NCBI GenBank assembly: GCA_963669405.2
Contig: CAXXHF010000002.1
Coordinates: 2,852,001 to 2,916,000, forward strand
DNA length: 64,000 nucleotides
Direction: 5' to 3'
DNA from: Aureisphaera sp963669405
Lineage (GTDB): Bacteria > Bacteroidota > Bacteroidia > Flavobacteriales > Flavobacteriaceae
The notes beneath the pieces are model-generated. The model was not told the origin of the DNA. It made no database searches and saw only the letters and a program-made list of their open reading frames with translations. Each line of letters starts with the position of its first letter. Position 1 is the first letter of the stretch. Shown piece by piece: positions 16,626-25,723 of this stretch. Position numbers and translations under genes: made by a program.

Positions 16626-18125
16626 TTGAAGAAATTACGCCATACGTTTCTTAGCCGATTGAATGATGATAGTGAGTACCCTATCCTAGCAGGTGTTGCC
16701 ACAGGATTATATCCTTTTATATCTTATTACACCCATAATTTTCAATTAGTGAACTCTTGGTCTCATTTTTTGTTCTTTACAGGTTTGTTTATAGTGGCAC
16801 CGGCCCTTTTGTTTTTATTCCTTTATAGAATATCCAAACAGGAGCCGCTTAAAAAATGGCGTAAATACGGATTATTTTTCCTGACGATTTTTGTGTTTCT
16901 GCTTTTTGCGGAAATAAGTGTTCATGCACAATTAAAAAAGAAGTTAGCTTTAGCTACGTTTGTGGCCGTTATCCCTTTTTCCTTTTTCCTATATAAGGAC
17001 TATAAGAAGTTTATTGCGCTACAATTCTTGCTGGCCTTTATCGGGCTATTTAGTCTAGTGCCCAAAATGATGAAATATGCTAATATTTCTATGGCTTGGC
17101 TACAACAACCAGATGCTATAGAAGAGATTGTGCTAAAAAAGAAGCCTAACATTTATTTCATTCAACCCGATGGGTATGTCAATTTCGAAGAGGTCGCCAA
17201 GGGACACTATGAAATTGATAATGATGATTTTCGATCTTTTTTGAAATCCCAAAACTTTAAGGAATACGCTAATTTTAGAAGCAGCTACCCATCTACTTTG
17301 GCTTCTAACACAGCTATTTTTAGCATGAAGCATCACTATTTCAATTATGGAACACATCCAAGTGCCAAATTGAAAGCCCGTAAAACATTGGTTTCAGAAA
17401 ATAGCGTCCTTCATATACTTAAGAACAATGGTTATAAAACCCATTTAATCTTAGAGGCACCCTATATTTTGCTTAATAGACCCAAGATGGGCTATGATGC
17501 GTGTAATTTTGGAAGTCTTGAAGTACCATTTATAGGTTCCGGGTTTAGAAGAAAGAGAGATGTACAAGTGGATCTGGAGGAGCAAATAAAAATGGAAGGA
17601 AACCAACCTAAATTCTTTTTTATTGAAATTTTTAACCCAGGGCATATAGCAAATAACAAAAGTGGGACGAAAGGGAGTGAAATAGAAAAAGACGAATGGA
17701 AAGAAAGTTTGAAATATGCAAATAGGCGTCTTACCACCATGCTTACTACCATAGAAGAAAACGATCCCAATGCATTGGTCATCCTTCTTTCTGATCATGC
17801 GGGTTATGTAGGTCTTGAGTATTCTAGGGAGATGTATAGGAAAACCTCCAACAGGGATGATATTTATTCTCTTTTTGCAAGTTTGTGTGCTATTAAGTGG
17901 CCTAATGGGGAAAATCCAACATTCGATACTGAGTTAAAAAGCTCGGTCAACGTATTTAGGATAATTTTTGCAGAATTAAGTGAAGATTTATCACTATTGA
18001 ATTCACTTCAGAATGATGGTAGTTATTGTATTCTTAATAAAGGGGTGCCCCAAAAAGGACCATACCGGTATATTGATAATGCTGGAGCCATTGTTTGCGA
18101 ATTTGTAGGAAAAGAATCTGAATAA
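16626..18125 (+). CDS. Membrane alkaline-phosphatase-superfamily transferase (sulfatase/LTA-synthase-like), copy 1
   Basis: A 499-residue protein with about five N-terminal helices (to about residue 165) and an extracytoplasmic sulfatase-fold domain. Visible active-site parts are YFIQPDGY (metal Asp), YPSTLASN (Ser/Thr nucleophile region), FNPGHIAN (metal His) and LLSDHAGYVG (Asp-His). This is the layout of lipoteichoic-acid synthase and phosphoethanolamine or phosphoglycerol transferases, so it probably adds a phospho-group to a surface glycan. The start is TTG 16626, right after the upstream stop; no ATG is available. Related to the next gene. Confidence 0.75.
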   Translation: MKKLRHTFLSRLNDDSEYPILAGVATGLYPFISYYTHNFQLVNSWSHFLFFTGLFIVAPALLFLFLYRISKQEPLKKWRKYGLFFLTIFVFLLFAEISVHAQLKKKLALATFVAVIPFSFFLYKDYKKFIALQFLLAFIGLFSLVPKMMKYANISMAWLQQPDAIEEIVLKKKPNIYFIQPDGYVNFEEVAKGHYEIDNDDFRSFLKSQNFKEYANFRSSYPSTLASNTAIFSMKHHYFNYGTHPSAKLKARKTLVSENSVLHILKNNGYKTHLILEAPYILLNRPKMGYDACNFGSLEVPFIGSGFRRKRDVQVDLEEQIKMEGNQPKFFFIEIFNPGHIANNKSGTKGSEIEKDEWKESLKYANRRLTTMLTTIEENDPNALVILLSDHAGYVGLEYSREMYRKTSNRDDIYSLFASLCAIKWPNGENPTFDTELKSSVNVFRIIFAELSEDLSLLNSLQNDGSYCILNKGVPQKGPYRYIDNAGAIVCEFVGKESE

Positions 18126-18129
18126 ATTG

Positions 18130-18150
18130 AATCACTAAGCCTAAGTGATT
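18130..18150 (+). terminator. Short hairpin between the two tandem transferase genes
   Basis: AATCACT (18130-18136) and AGTGATT (18144-18150) pair perfectly over a 7-nt loop, followed by only a short TTTT. It may be a weak attenuator or an RNA stability element rather than a full terminator. Confidence 0.35.
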
Positions 18151-18197
18151 TTAAGAATTACTACTTTTATCTTTCAAATAAATTCTTCCAAAATACA

Positions 18198-19667
18198 TTG
18201 TTAGAAATAATAAAGAATATGTGGAATAAAAAAGATCCCAATCCATTGATTTTGGGTGTCATTACAGGGCTATACCCCCTTCTTTTTTATGTTTCCAATA
18301 ATTTTTATGCAACCAATTCTTGGAAGCATTGGGGTGTTTTCTTAGCAATTTTTATCGGAATTCCTGTTGTTGCTTTTGTATTATTGTTTTTGGGGTTTAG
18401 ACTTGTCCCTTTTATGAAAAAATACAAGAAACAACTTCTTTTTACTACTATTGTTTTTCTCACCCTCTCCCTTCTTTTGTTTGCTTCATCGCTTCAAATA
18501 AAGAAGAAATTAATGTTGGCCATATTATTGGCTTCAGGAATTGTTTCAATCAAACTCCACGAGAAATACAAAAAACTATTGCCGCTCATTTTAATAGTGA
18601 GTGTATTGCCTTTTTTTAAATTAGTATATAAGTCATTAGATCATTTTACGCAGCGTTCCTGGTTACAGCAACCCGATGCTATTGAACAGGTTAAATTTGT
18701 AAAATCACCCAACGTCTATTTCATACAACCCGATGGTTATGTTGCAGAACAAACCATGAAAAGTGATGCTTATGGATACCAAAGTCCTCTATATGATTGG
18801 CTGAAAAGCGAAGACTTTACAATTTATGATGGGTTTAGAAGTAATTATCCTGCAAGTTTAAATTCCAATGCATCTTTAATGGCGATGCGGCAGCATGCTT
18901 TCACTTCTTCACTTTTTCCTTCTTTCGAAATGCCTTACGCTAGGGAAATTATTGTAGCAGATAACCCTGTAGTCAACATATTCAACAATAATAACTATCA
19001 AACACACCTCATTACGGAGAACGAATACTTTCAACAAAATAAAACACAACCCGCTTTTCAACAATACAATATTTTACCAGAAGAGATTCCTTATTTTTCA
19101 AGAGGAACCCTTATTAAAAGAGATGTTTTTGAAGATTTACAAGATGCTGTACATAAAAATGTAAATCGCCCAAAATTCTTTTTTATCGAAAAATTATTGC
19201 CACACCATATTGGATTCCATGCCAAAGAAGATCGAGTAAATACGGAGCGTATGAAATACATTGCTCATGTAAAGGAAGCCAATGAATGGGTTACGCAAAC
19301 AGTTGGTTTTATTGAAGAAAATGATCCCGATGCGATCATCATTATTTTGGCCGATCATGGAGGTTGGGTTGGAATGGAAAGTGACCATGAAATGTATACA
19401 ACTCAAAAAGAAGAGCACATTGAATCTATATTCTCTGCCTTAGCAGCTATAAAATGGAATGGAAATTTACCCGAAGGTTTTGATTCTGAATTAAAAACCA
19501 ACGTAAATGTATTTAGAGTCCTTTTTGCGGCCTTGAGTGAAGACGAATCATTGCTTAACCATATGGAGGATAATTCCAGCTACAATCTATTCTATAAGAA
19601 TTCGTTCTTTAAGGGCGTTTCAAAACTCATAAACGACCAAGGAGAGTACGTTTTCGAAAAAATGTGA
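18198..19667 (+). CDS. Membrane alkaline-phosphatase-superfamily transferase, copy 2
   Basis: A 489-residue paralogue of the preceding protein with the same plan: N-terminal helices with GVITGLYPLLFY, then SPNVYFIQPDGYV, SNYPASLNSN (Ser nucleophile position), LLPHHIGFH and ILADHGGWVGME. Sequence between copies agrees around the active site but differs in the helices and insertions, so this is an old duplication with likely different acceptor or donor. The start is TTG 18198; ATG 18219 is possible but would cut the N-terminus relative to copy 1. Confidence 0.75.
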   Translation: MLEIIKNMWNKKDPNPLILGVITGLYPLLFYVSNNFYATNSWKHWGVFLAIFIGIPVVAFVLLFLGFRLVPFMKKYKKQLLFTTIVFLTLSLLLFASSLQIKKKLMLAILLASGIVSIKLHEKYKKLLPLILIVSVLPFFKLVYKSLDHFTQRSWLQQPDAIEQVKFVKSPNVYFIQPDGYVAEQTMKSDAYGYQSPLYDWLKSEDFTIYDGFRSNYPASLNSNASLMAMRQHAFTSSLFPSFEMPYAREIIVADNPVVNIFNNNNYQTHLITENEYFQQNKTQPAFQQYNILPEEIPYFSRGTLIKRDVFEDLQDAVHKNVNRPKFFFIEKLLPHHIGFHAKEDRVNTERMKYIAHVKEANEWVTQTVGFIEENDPDAIIIILADHGGWVGMESDHEMYTTQKEEHIESIFSALAAIKWNGNLPEGFDSELKTNVNVFRVLFAALSEDESLLNHMEDNSSYNLFYKNSFFKGVSKLINDQGEYVFEKM

Positions 19668-19700
19668 TACATTTCCAATAATTATTGATCTATCGATACT

Positions 19701-20663
19701 ATAAAACCATATACTAAAAACGACAAAGCTCAGTGGGATACCTTTGTTAGGGAGTCTAAAAACAGCTCATTCCTTTTCTATAGAGATTTTATGGATTACC
19801 ATAGTGACCGTTTTCAGGATCATTCCTTATTAATCTATCAAAAGGGAAAGTTGGTAGGACTTATGCCTATGCATCGAGATGGAGATGAGGTTTATTCTCA
19901 TAACGGGCTTTCCTATGGAGGATTACTATTGCAAAGAAAGATCAAGTTCAAGGAAATCCTATCTATGTTTAGCTCTGTTTTAAAATTTTTGAACCAAAAT
20001 GGATTTCAGAAGCTACATTTAAAATTGATTCCAAAGATCTACCAGTTATATCCATCAGACGAAATTGATTATCTTTTGTTTTTGTCAAAAGCACAAATGT
20101 ACCGTGCAGGACTTCTTTGTACCATTGATATGAGGAATCCCATTAAAATTCAATCCAATAGGATAGAAGGGGTAAAAAAGGCACAAAAAGCTAGACTGGT
20201 CATTAAGGAAGAAGCCTTTTTCAAAGATTTTTGGGAGCAGATATTAATTCCGAACCTTTCTCAGCGACATGATGCAAAACCTGTTCATAGTCTTGAGGAA
20301 ATTGAATTACTAGCAAAACGCTTTCCAGATCATATTCGCCAATTCAATGTCTATGATGGAGAAACCTTAGTCGCAGGAGCAACGATTTTCGAAAATCATC
20401 ATCTTGCCCATGTACAGTACATTTCGGCCAATACCCAAAGACAACAACTGGGGAGCTTGGATTATTTGTTCCACAACCTCATCACAGACCGTTATAAGGA
20501 TAAGCAGTATTTTGATTTTGGGGTATCTGATGAAAACAAAGGCCTTCAAATAAACGAAGGGCTTTTGTACTGGAAAGAAACCTTTGGTGGAAGAGGAGTG
20601 ATTCAACAATCCTATACCATTGACACAAAAAACCATAGCCTTTTAGACGCTGTTTTTGTATGA
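19701..20663 (+). CDS. FemAB/GNAT-fold acyltransferase, 5' end uncertain
   Basis: A roughly 320-residue protein of the FemAB-like (double GNAT, BioF2-type) group found in polysaccharide loci, probably N-acylating an amino sugar or adding an amino acid. The family N-terminus (KPYT..D...WD.FV..SKN..FLFYRDFM) is plainly encoded from about 19701, but the first canonical start in frame is ATG 19791, which would delete 30 conserved residues. The frame is open only back to the stop at 19686. A TTG at 19685, in a locus full of TTG starts, is one frame off. Either a rare ATA/ATC start is used or the 5' end is mutated. It overlaps the next gene by ATGA. Confidence 0.65.
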   Translation: MKPYTKNDKAQWDTFVRESKNSSFLFYRDFMDYHSDRFQDHSLLIYQKGKLVGLMPMHRDGDEVYSHNGLSYGGLLLQRKIKFKEILSMFSSVLKFLNQNGFQKLHLKLIPKIYQLYPSDEIDYLLFLSKAQMYRAGLLCTIDMRNPIKIQSNRIEGVKKAQKARLVIKEEAFFKDFWEQILIPNLSQRHDAKPVHSLEEIELLAKRFPDHIRQFNVYDGETLVAGATIFENHHLAHVQYISANTQRQQLGSLDYLFHNLITDRYKDKQYFDFGVSDENKGLQINEGLLYWKETFGGRGVIQQSYTIDTKNHSLLDAVFV

Positions 20664-21763
20664 TTCCATTTCTAGATTTACATAAGATCAATGCACGTTA
20701 CGATTCCAAATTCCAAGATGTTTTCAAGGATTTTCTGGATTCGAGCTATTATATTTTAGGAAATAAAATAAATCAGTTTGAAACCGATTTTGCTTCCTAT
20801 TGTGGGACAAAACACTGTGTGGGTGTTGCCAATGGACTGGATGCTCTTCGGCTCATTTTGGAGGCTTATAAGATATTGGGACGCATGCAAGAAGGCGATG
20901 AAGTATTGGTGGCTTCCAATACCTATATCGCAACCATATTGGGTATAAAACAAGCAGGGATGGTTCCTGTTTTGGTTGAATCGGAAATGGGGCTTTATAA
21001 TTTTGATTTGGACCACTTATCCCGTCATATGAGTCCTAATACCAAAGCAATTATGCCTGTGCATTTATATGGGCAATTGGCACCGATGGATGCTATAAAC
21101 CACTTTGCAAAAGCAAATGATCTTTTAGTGATTGAAGATGCTGCCCAAGCACATGGAGCGATAGATGATGATGGACGAAGAGCTGGAAATTTGGGAGATG
21201 CAGCAGGATTTAGTTTTTATCCTACCAAAAATTTAGGGGCATTAGGAGATGGGGGGGCAGTAACTACGAATGATACTGAATTGGCCGAGCTTATAGGCAA
21301 ACTTCGTAACTATGGTTTTTCTCAGCGTTATGTAAGTGATTGGGTAGGTGTAAATAGTAGATTAGATGAAATACAAGCAGCTTTATTATCGATAAAATTA
21401 AAAGATTTAGACGCCGATAATGAAATGCGAAGAACGATTGCTAAAAAATACCTTTCAGAAATTAAAAACGATCAGATTCAACTTCCTACGTACCGTGGAG
21501 CCAATGCACATGTCTTTCACTTATTTGTGGTTAGAGTTGAGCAACGGGATCATTTCAAGGCGTATCTGGATGCAAATAAAATTGGACACTTGGTTCATTA
21601 CCCCATTCCACCTCACAAGCAAAAGGCACTGTCTGAACTGTCTTCACTCAGTTTCCCCATAACTGAAAAAATACACGAAACCATTGTGAGTATTCCTATA
21701 AGTCCATTAATGACAGAAGGGGATGTAACCCGAATAATAACCGTGTTAAACAACTATTCTTGA
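20660..21763 (+). CDS. fdtB: DegT/DnrJ/EryC1 aminotransferase, FdtB/QdtB-like
   Basis: A PLP-dependent sugar aminotransferase (367 residues) that would aminate C3 of a dTDP-3-keto-6-deoxyhexose. It shows IPFLDLHKIN at the start, VANGLDALRL, PVHLYGQLAPMD, IEDAAQAHGA (Asp160) and the PLP lysine in FYPTKNLGALGDGGA (K190). The 3-amino assignment rests on the FdtA-type ketoisomerase at 25310 in the same run of genes. Genes for dTDP-glucose synthesis (rmlA, rmlB) are not in the window. The gene symbol is by analogy. Confidence 0.8.
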   Translation: MIPFLDLHKINARYDSKFQDVFKDFLDSSYYILGNKINQFETDFASYCGTKHCVGVANGLDALRLILEAYKILGRMQEGDEVLVASNTYIATILGIKQAGMVPVLVESEMGLYNFDLDHLSRHMSPNTKAIMPVHLYGQLAPMDAINHFAKANDLLVIEDAAQAHGAIDDDGRRAGNLGDAAGFSFYPTKNLGALGDGGAVTTNDTELAELIGKLRNYGFSQRYVSDWVGVNSRLDEIQAALLSIKLKDLDADNEMRRTIAKKYLSEIKNDQIQLPTYRGANAHVFHLFVVRVEQRDHFKAYLDANKIGHLVHYPIPPHKQKALSELSSLSFPITEKIHETIVSIPISPLMTEGDVTRIITVLNNYS

Positions 21764-23064
21764 AAATCCCAAAGTTTATAAAAAACAACTTGCTTTTAAA
21801 GATGACCTCTTTAAATGCTCCCGTTATTATTACCAGGTTGGGGATTTCGCTTTTTATTCAGCGGATGATCAGTTTGTACTTTGGTGAAGTTGGGTTCCAC
21901 CTTATGGGGCAGCTTAGAAATTTGATTCAAATGCTAACCTCCATCACCTCCTTGGGTGTCTTTAATGGTATTGTAAAGTATGTAGCCGAATTTAGGGAAG
22001 ATAATGAACAGTTAAAGAAAGTGTTTTCAACCACTTTTGTATTCTGGTCCTCAGGTGTAGTAGTTTCCTTCTTGGTCCTCTTTTTTGGTGCGGGTTATGT
22101 AAGTGACTATCTTTTTCAGACACGGGAGTATACTTTTTTAATAAAGCTCACGGCATTGGTAGTTCCTTTTATTGGGTTGCAACGCATATTTAATGGTGTA
22201 ATCAATGGACTATCCAAGTATAAGAAATTCGTTAAGATAGATCTAATTAGTTACCTCATAGGAGCGGCACTTACCATTTACTTTGTCTATCAGAAGAATT
22301 TTGATGGGGTTTTGCTCTCCATTGCTATTACTCCATTTTTTCAGTTTTCAGTATTGGTGCTTATTTTCTTCAAGGAACTGAAACAATACATTCCATTTCG
22401 GAAGTTGAGTTTTACCGTTCCTATGGCAAAACCATTGTTGGCATTTAGCCTGATGTCATTTTTTGCAACGGTGGTTCTCAATTATTTGGAAATTGAAATA
22501 CGGAATGTTATTGTAAGAGCCATTTCTGAAGAGGGATCGGGAATCTGGACTGCTATGACTTCACTATCTAAGAACTACATGTCTTTTTCCATCATGTTGT
22601 TCTCCATGTATGTCCTTCCTAAATTTGCGGTGATTAAAACCCAAAATGATTTCACTAAGGAAGTTGGAAACATCTACAAAACCCTCCTGCCAATTTTTGG
22701 GGCAGGGATGATTTTGGTTTATTTCCTTCGGAGCTTCATAATAGATTTGGTATTTCCAGGTCATGACAAACTTGCCTTAGAACCTCTATTTAAATGGCAA
22801 CTCGTAGGTGATTTTATCAGATTAATGGCCATGGTGGTTTCGTATCAGTTTATTGCTAAAAAAATGGTGCGAACCTTTATTTTTACGGAACTGTTATCTA
22901 CTGGGTTGTTTTTTGTATTCGCCTATTTTTTGGTACATATATATGGAGTAGAGGGAGTTGTTATAGGACACTTACTTAGATATATTGTGTATCTCATGGT
23001 AGTGGTATTCTTGATATTCAGGCATTTCAAGAAACAACGTAACGAGGGAACATCCATAACATAG
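21760..23064 (+). CDS. Wzx-type MOP flippase 1
   Basis: A 434-residue polytopic protein of the MOP/Wzx superfamily with about 12 to 14 helices, opening with APVIITRLGISLFIQRM. It should flip undecaprenyl-linked oligosaccharide to the periplasm. The start is TTG 21760, overlapping the previous stop (TTGA). The next Met in frame is residue 14, inside the first conserved segment. It lies directly before a second, unlike flippase. Confidence 0.8.
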   Translation: MKIPKFIKNNLLLKMTSLNAPVIITRLGISLFIQRMISLYFGEVGFHLMGQLRNLIQMLTSITSLGVFNGIVKYVAEFREDNEQLKKVFSTTFVFWSSGVVVSFLVLFFGAGYVSDYLFQTREYTFLIKLTALVVPFIGLQRIFNGVINGLSKYKKFVKIDLISYLIGAALTIYFVYQKNFDGVLLSIAITPFFQFSVLVLIFFKELKQYIPFRKLSFTVPMAKPLLAFSLMSFFATVVLNYLEIEIRNVIVRAISEEGSGIWTAMTSLSKNYMSFSIMLFSMYVLPKFAVIKTQNDFTKEVGNIYKTLLPIFGAGMILVYFLRSFIIDLVFPGHDKLALEPLFKWQLVGDFIRLMAMVVSYQFIAKKMVRTFIFTELLSTGLFFVFAYFLVHIYGVEGVVIGHLLRYIVYLMVVVFLIFRHFKKQRNEGTSIT

Positions 23065-23067
23065 ATT

Positions 23068-24549
23068 TTGGAAGATCAAAAACAGTCATATCGACAAGTG
23101 GTGAAAGCAACCTCCCTTTTTGGGGGTGTAAAAGTTTTTGGAATCCTTATCGCTGTACTTCGATCTAAGGTAATTGCATTGCTTATTGGCGCTGAAGGGA
23201 TGGGTATTGCCAGTCTTTTTATGTCAACCCTTAATATGGCCAATGGAGTTACCAATCTAGGATTAGATAAAAGTGCTGTTAAAGATATCTCTTATGCTAG
23301 GGAAAAGGGAAATCCAGAGGTTATAGATAAAACCATTTCCATTCTAAGTCGGATAACTTGGATTACTGGAATTGTTGGAACCCTACTTATCATGCTCACA
23401 TCTCCTTGGTTGAGCGAATTGGCTTTTGGAAATAAAGAATACACCCTTTTGTTTATTTGGGTTGCTATTTCCTTGCTTTTTATTCAATTGACTAATGCAA
23501 AGTTAGCCATACTACAAGGAATTCGTAAACACAAGGCATTAGCAAAAGCTAACTTATTGGGAAACTTCTTGGGATTGATAGGAACCCTTCCTTTATACTA
23601 TTTCTTTGGTATTGATGCCATTGTTCCAGCAATTGTCTTATCTACCCTTTTAAGTCTTGTGGTTACCCATTACTACACACTGAAAAGTGAAGTGAGGATT
23701 CAGAAAATAGGAAACAAAGCTGCTTTTTCAGAAGGGAGAAGTATGATTCATTTGGGAATCATGTTGAGCATTAGTGGATTAATGTCCTTATTGGCGGCTT
23801 ACATTTTACAAGTATATATCAGTGCTACAGGAGGCGTAGATCAGGTAGGATTTTACAATGCAGGGTTTCTTATTTTGAACACCTATGTTGGGTTAATATT
23901 TAGTGCCATGGCTACCGATTATTTTCCTCGCTTATCTGGAATTGTTGATGACCTTAAAAAAGTACAACAAACCGTTTTTGAACAAGCACACGTAGCTTTG
24001 TTGTTAATCTCTCCCATTATTGTGTTCTTTATAGCCTTTGCCCCTCAGATTATAAGGATTCTTTATTCAGGGGAGTTTGATCCCGCCATTGTTTTTGTGA
24101 GTTGGGGTATCTTGGGGATGTTTTTTAAGGCAGTTTCTTTTTCTGTAGGGTATATCATTATAGCAAAAGGGGATTCCAATTTATTCATAAAAACCACTTT
24201 TTCATTTAACGTAATTTTGCTCACCCTCAATATTTTGGGCTATACGTATTATGGATTATTAGGTTTGGGTATAAGCTTTTTAATATACTTCGTTATTCAT
24301 TTTGTAGCCATACAAATCATTACTTTTTATCGTTATAGGTTTTATTTTAAGCTAGATTTTTACTGGGTTTTTACAGCATGTCTTATCATCTGTGGAGCGG
24401 CCTTTTTAGCGTCATTTTTAGAAAAACCTTTACTGAAGTATAGTTTATTGGTACTTTTGATGCTGATTTCTGTCCTATATTCATTTATTCAATTGAATAA
24501 AAAAATGGATGTTGTAGGGCTGGTAAAAAACTATTTAAAACGAAAATGA
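23068..24549 (+). CDS. Wzx-type MOP flippase 2 (O-antigen translocase)
   Basis: A 493-residue polytopic protein of the same superfamily but of the O-antigen translocase (RfbX/WzxE-like) branch: TSLFGGVKVFGILIAVLRSK at the start and GMGIASLFMSTLNMANG after the first helix. The start is TTG 23068, 3 nt after the previous stop. With two flippases side by side, either two glycans are exported or the pair works together. It overlaps the next gene by ATGA. Confidence 0.8.
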   Translation: MEDQKQSYRQVVKATSLFGGVKVFGILIAVLRSKVIALLIGAEGMGIASLFMSTLNMANGVTNLGLDKSAVKDISYAREKGNPEVIDKTISILSRITWITGIVGTLLIMLTSPWLSELAFGNKEYTLLFIWVAISLLFIQLTNAKLAILQGIRKHKALAKANLLGNFLGLIGTLPLYYFFGIDAIVPAIVLSTLLSLVVTHYYTLKSEVRIQKIGNKAAFSEGRSMIHLGIMLSISGLMSLLAAYILQVYISATGGVDQVGFYNAGFLILNTYVGLIFSAMATDYFPRLSGIVDDLKKVQQTVFEQAHVALLLISPIIVFFIAFAPQIIRILYSGEFDPAIVFVSWGILGMFFKAVSFSVGYIIIAKGDSNLFIKTTFSFNVILLTLNILGYTYYGLLGLGISFLIYFVIHFVAIQIITFYRYRFYFKLDFYWVFTACLIICGAAFLASFLEKPLLKYSLLVLLMLISVLYSFIQLNKKMDVVGLVKNYLKRK

Positions 24550-25295
24550 GTTCGTTAAGAGGAGCATATAGACGCATGAAGATGCGATGGAAAATTATCC
24601 GATCTGTAAATTGGATAAAGACTTGGCGTTTCAATTATAAGATGTTCCCATATAGTATTGCGCGGAAATTACCGGTATTCTTCTATGGGAGTGTGAAATT
24701 CAGTTGTCTTTCAGGAAAAATAACCATAGACGCACCCATAAAAAAAGGAATGATTGGTTTTGGTCAGGCCTATGAAAAAGGGACTCGCCAACGGGGTATT
24801 TCTGAAATCAATTTACAAGGCGAACTAGTCTTTAAAGGCTATGCACAATTTGGCAAAGATTATCTGGTATATATTCATGAAGGCGGTTATTGTGAGTTTG
24901 GGCATATGGCATCTTTGGCTTCTGATGGAAAAGTTATCTGTTACGAAAACATTGTACTGGGAACCTATGCTAGAATTGGATCTCAAGGCCAATTGATCGA
25001 TACCAATTTCCACCAGATGATAGATACCAATACAGGAGAAAAACTACCTAAGACAGGGTCTATTCGGCTTGGGGATTATAATTTTGTAAGCAATCGGGTA
25101 ACCCTTATGCAGAAGACCCATACGCCCAATAATTGTACTATTGCCTCCAATACACTTTGTAATAAAGATTATACCTCATTGGGAGAAAATATTCTTATAG
25201 GCGGAATTCCTGCTAAACTACTCCGGGAAAACATTTCAAGGGATTGGAAAGGAGAACAAGATCAAATAGAAAAGAGCCTTAAGATTTTCGAATGA
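24546..25295 (+). CDS. Left-handed beta-helix (hexapeptide) acyltransferase
   Basis: A 249-residue protein whose second half shows the loose hexapeptide pattern of LbH acyltransferases (FGKDYLVYIHEGG, GTYARIGSQGQLIDT) and the usual end GENILIGGIPAKLLREN. Residues 1-60 are basic and amphipathic, perhaps membrane-associated. It is the best candidate for the N-acetyltransferase (FdtC/QdtC role) of the 3-amino sugar, or else an O-acetyltransferase. ATG 24546 overlaps the upstream stop. Confidence 0.7.
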   Translation: MSSLRGAYRRMKMRWKIIRSVNWIKTWRFNYKMFPYSIARKLPVFFYGSVKFSCLSGKITIDAPIKKGMIGFGQAYEKGTRQRGISEINLQGELVFKGYAQFGKDYLVYIHEGGYCEFGHMASLASDGKVICYENIVLGTYARIGSQGQLIDTNFHQMIDTNTGEKLPKTGSIRLGDYNFVSNRVTLMQKTHTPNNCTIASNTLCNKDYTSLGENILIGGIPAKLLRENISRDWKGEQDQIEKSLKIFE

Positions 25296-25309
25296 AAAAA
25301 TAATACATT

Positions 25310-25723
25310 TTGAAAAACACAAGTATAGACGATATTAGAATTATTGAAATTCCCAAGATCGAAGATCCTAGAGGGAATTTGGCTGTTATAGAGAAAGAAG
25401 TAATTCCCTATGCAGTGAAACGGGTATATTACTTGTATGATGTCCCCAGCAATGCTTCACGAGGCGGCCATGCCCATATTGATCAGTTGGAGTTTTTAAT
25501 AGCGGTAAGTGGTAGCTTTACAGTGGTAATGGATGATGGAAAACAAAAAATAGAAGTAACTCTTAACAAGCCTAACAAGGGCTTATTGATTCCTACAGGA
25601 ATTTGGAGAGAATTAGATGATTTTTCTTCGGGTTCTGTTTGTCTGGTGCTTTCTTCAGGAGAATTTTTGGAAGCAGACTATATCCGTGAATACAATGATT
25701 TTTTAGCATATAAAGCAGATTAG
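25310..25723 (+). CDS. fdtA: FdtA-type dTDP-4-keto-6-deoxyhexose 3,4-ketoisomerase
   Basis: A 137-residue cupin of the WxcM/FdtA/QdtA family that converts dTDP-4-keto-6-deoxyglucose to the 3-keto sugar, the step before the FdtB aminotransferase. Typical features are IPKIEDPRGNLAVIEKE, YYLYDVPSNASRGGHAH (with the catalytic His pair) and KGLLIPTGIWRELDDFS. The start is TTG 25310, followed by KNTSIDDIRIIEIP; no other start fits. It ends sharing TTAG with the convergent glycosyltransferase. Confidence 0.85.
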   Translation: MKNTSIDDIRIIEIPKIEDPRGNLAVIEKEVIPYAVKRVYYLYDVPSNASRGGHAHIDQLEFLIAVSGSFTVVMDDGKQKIEVTLNKPNKGLLIPTGIWRELDDFSSGSVCLVLSSGEFLEADYIREYNDFLAYKAD

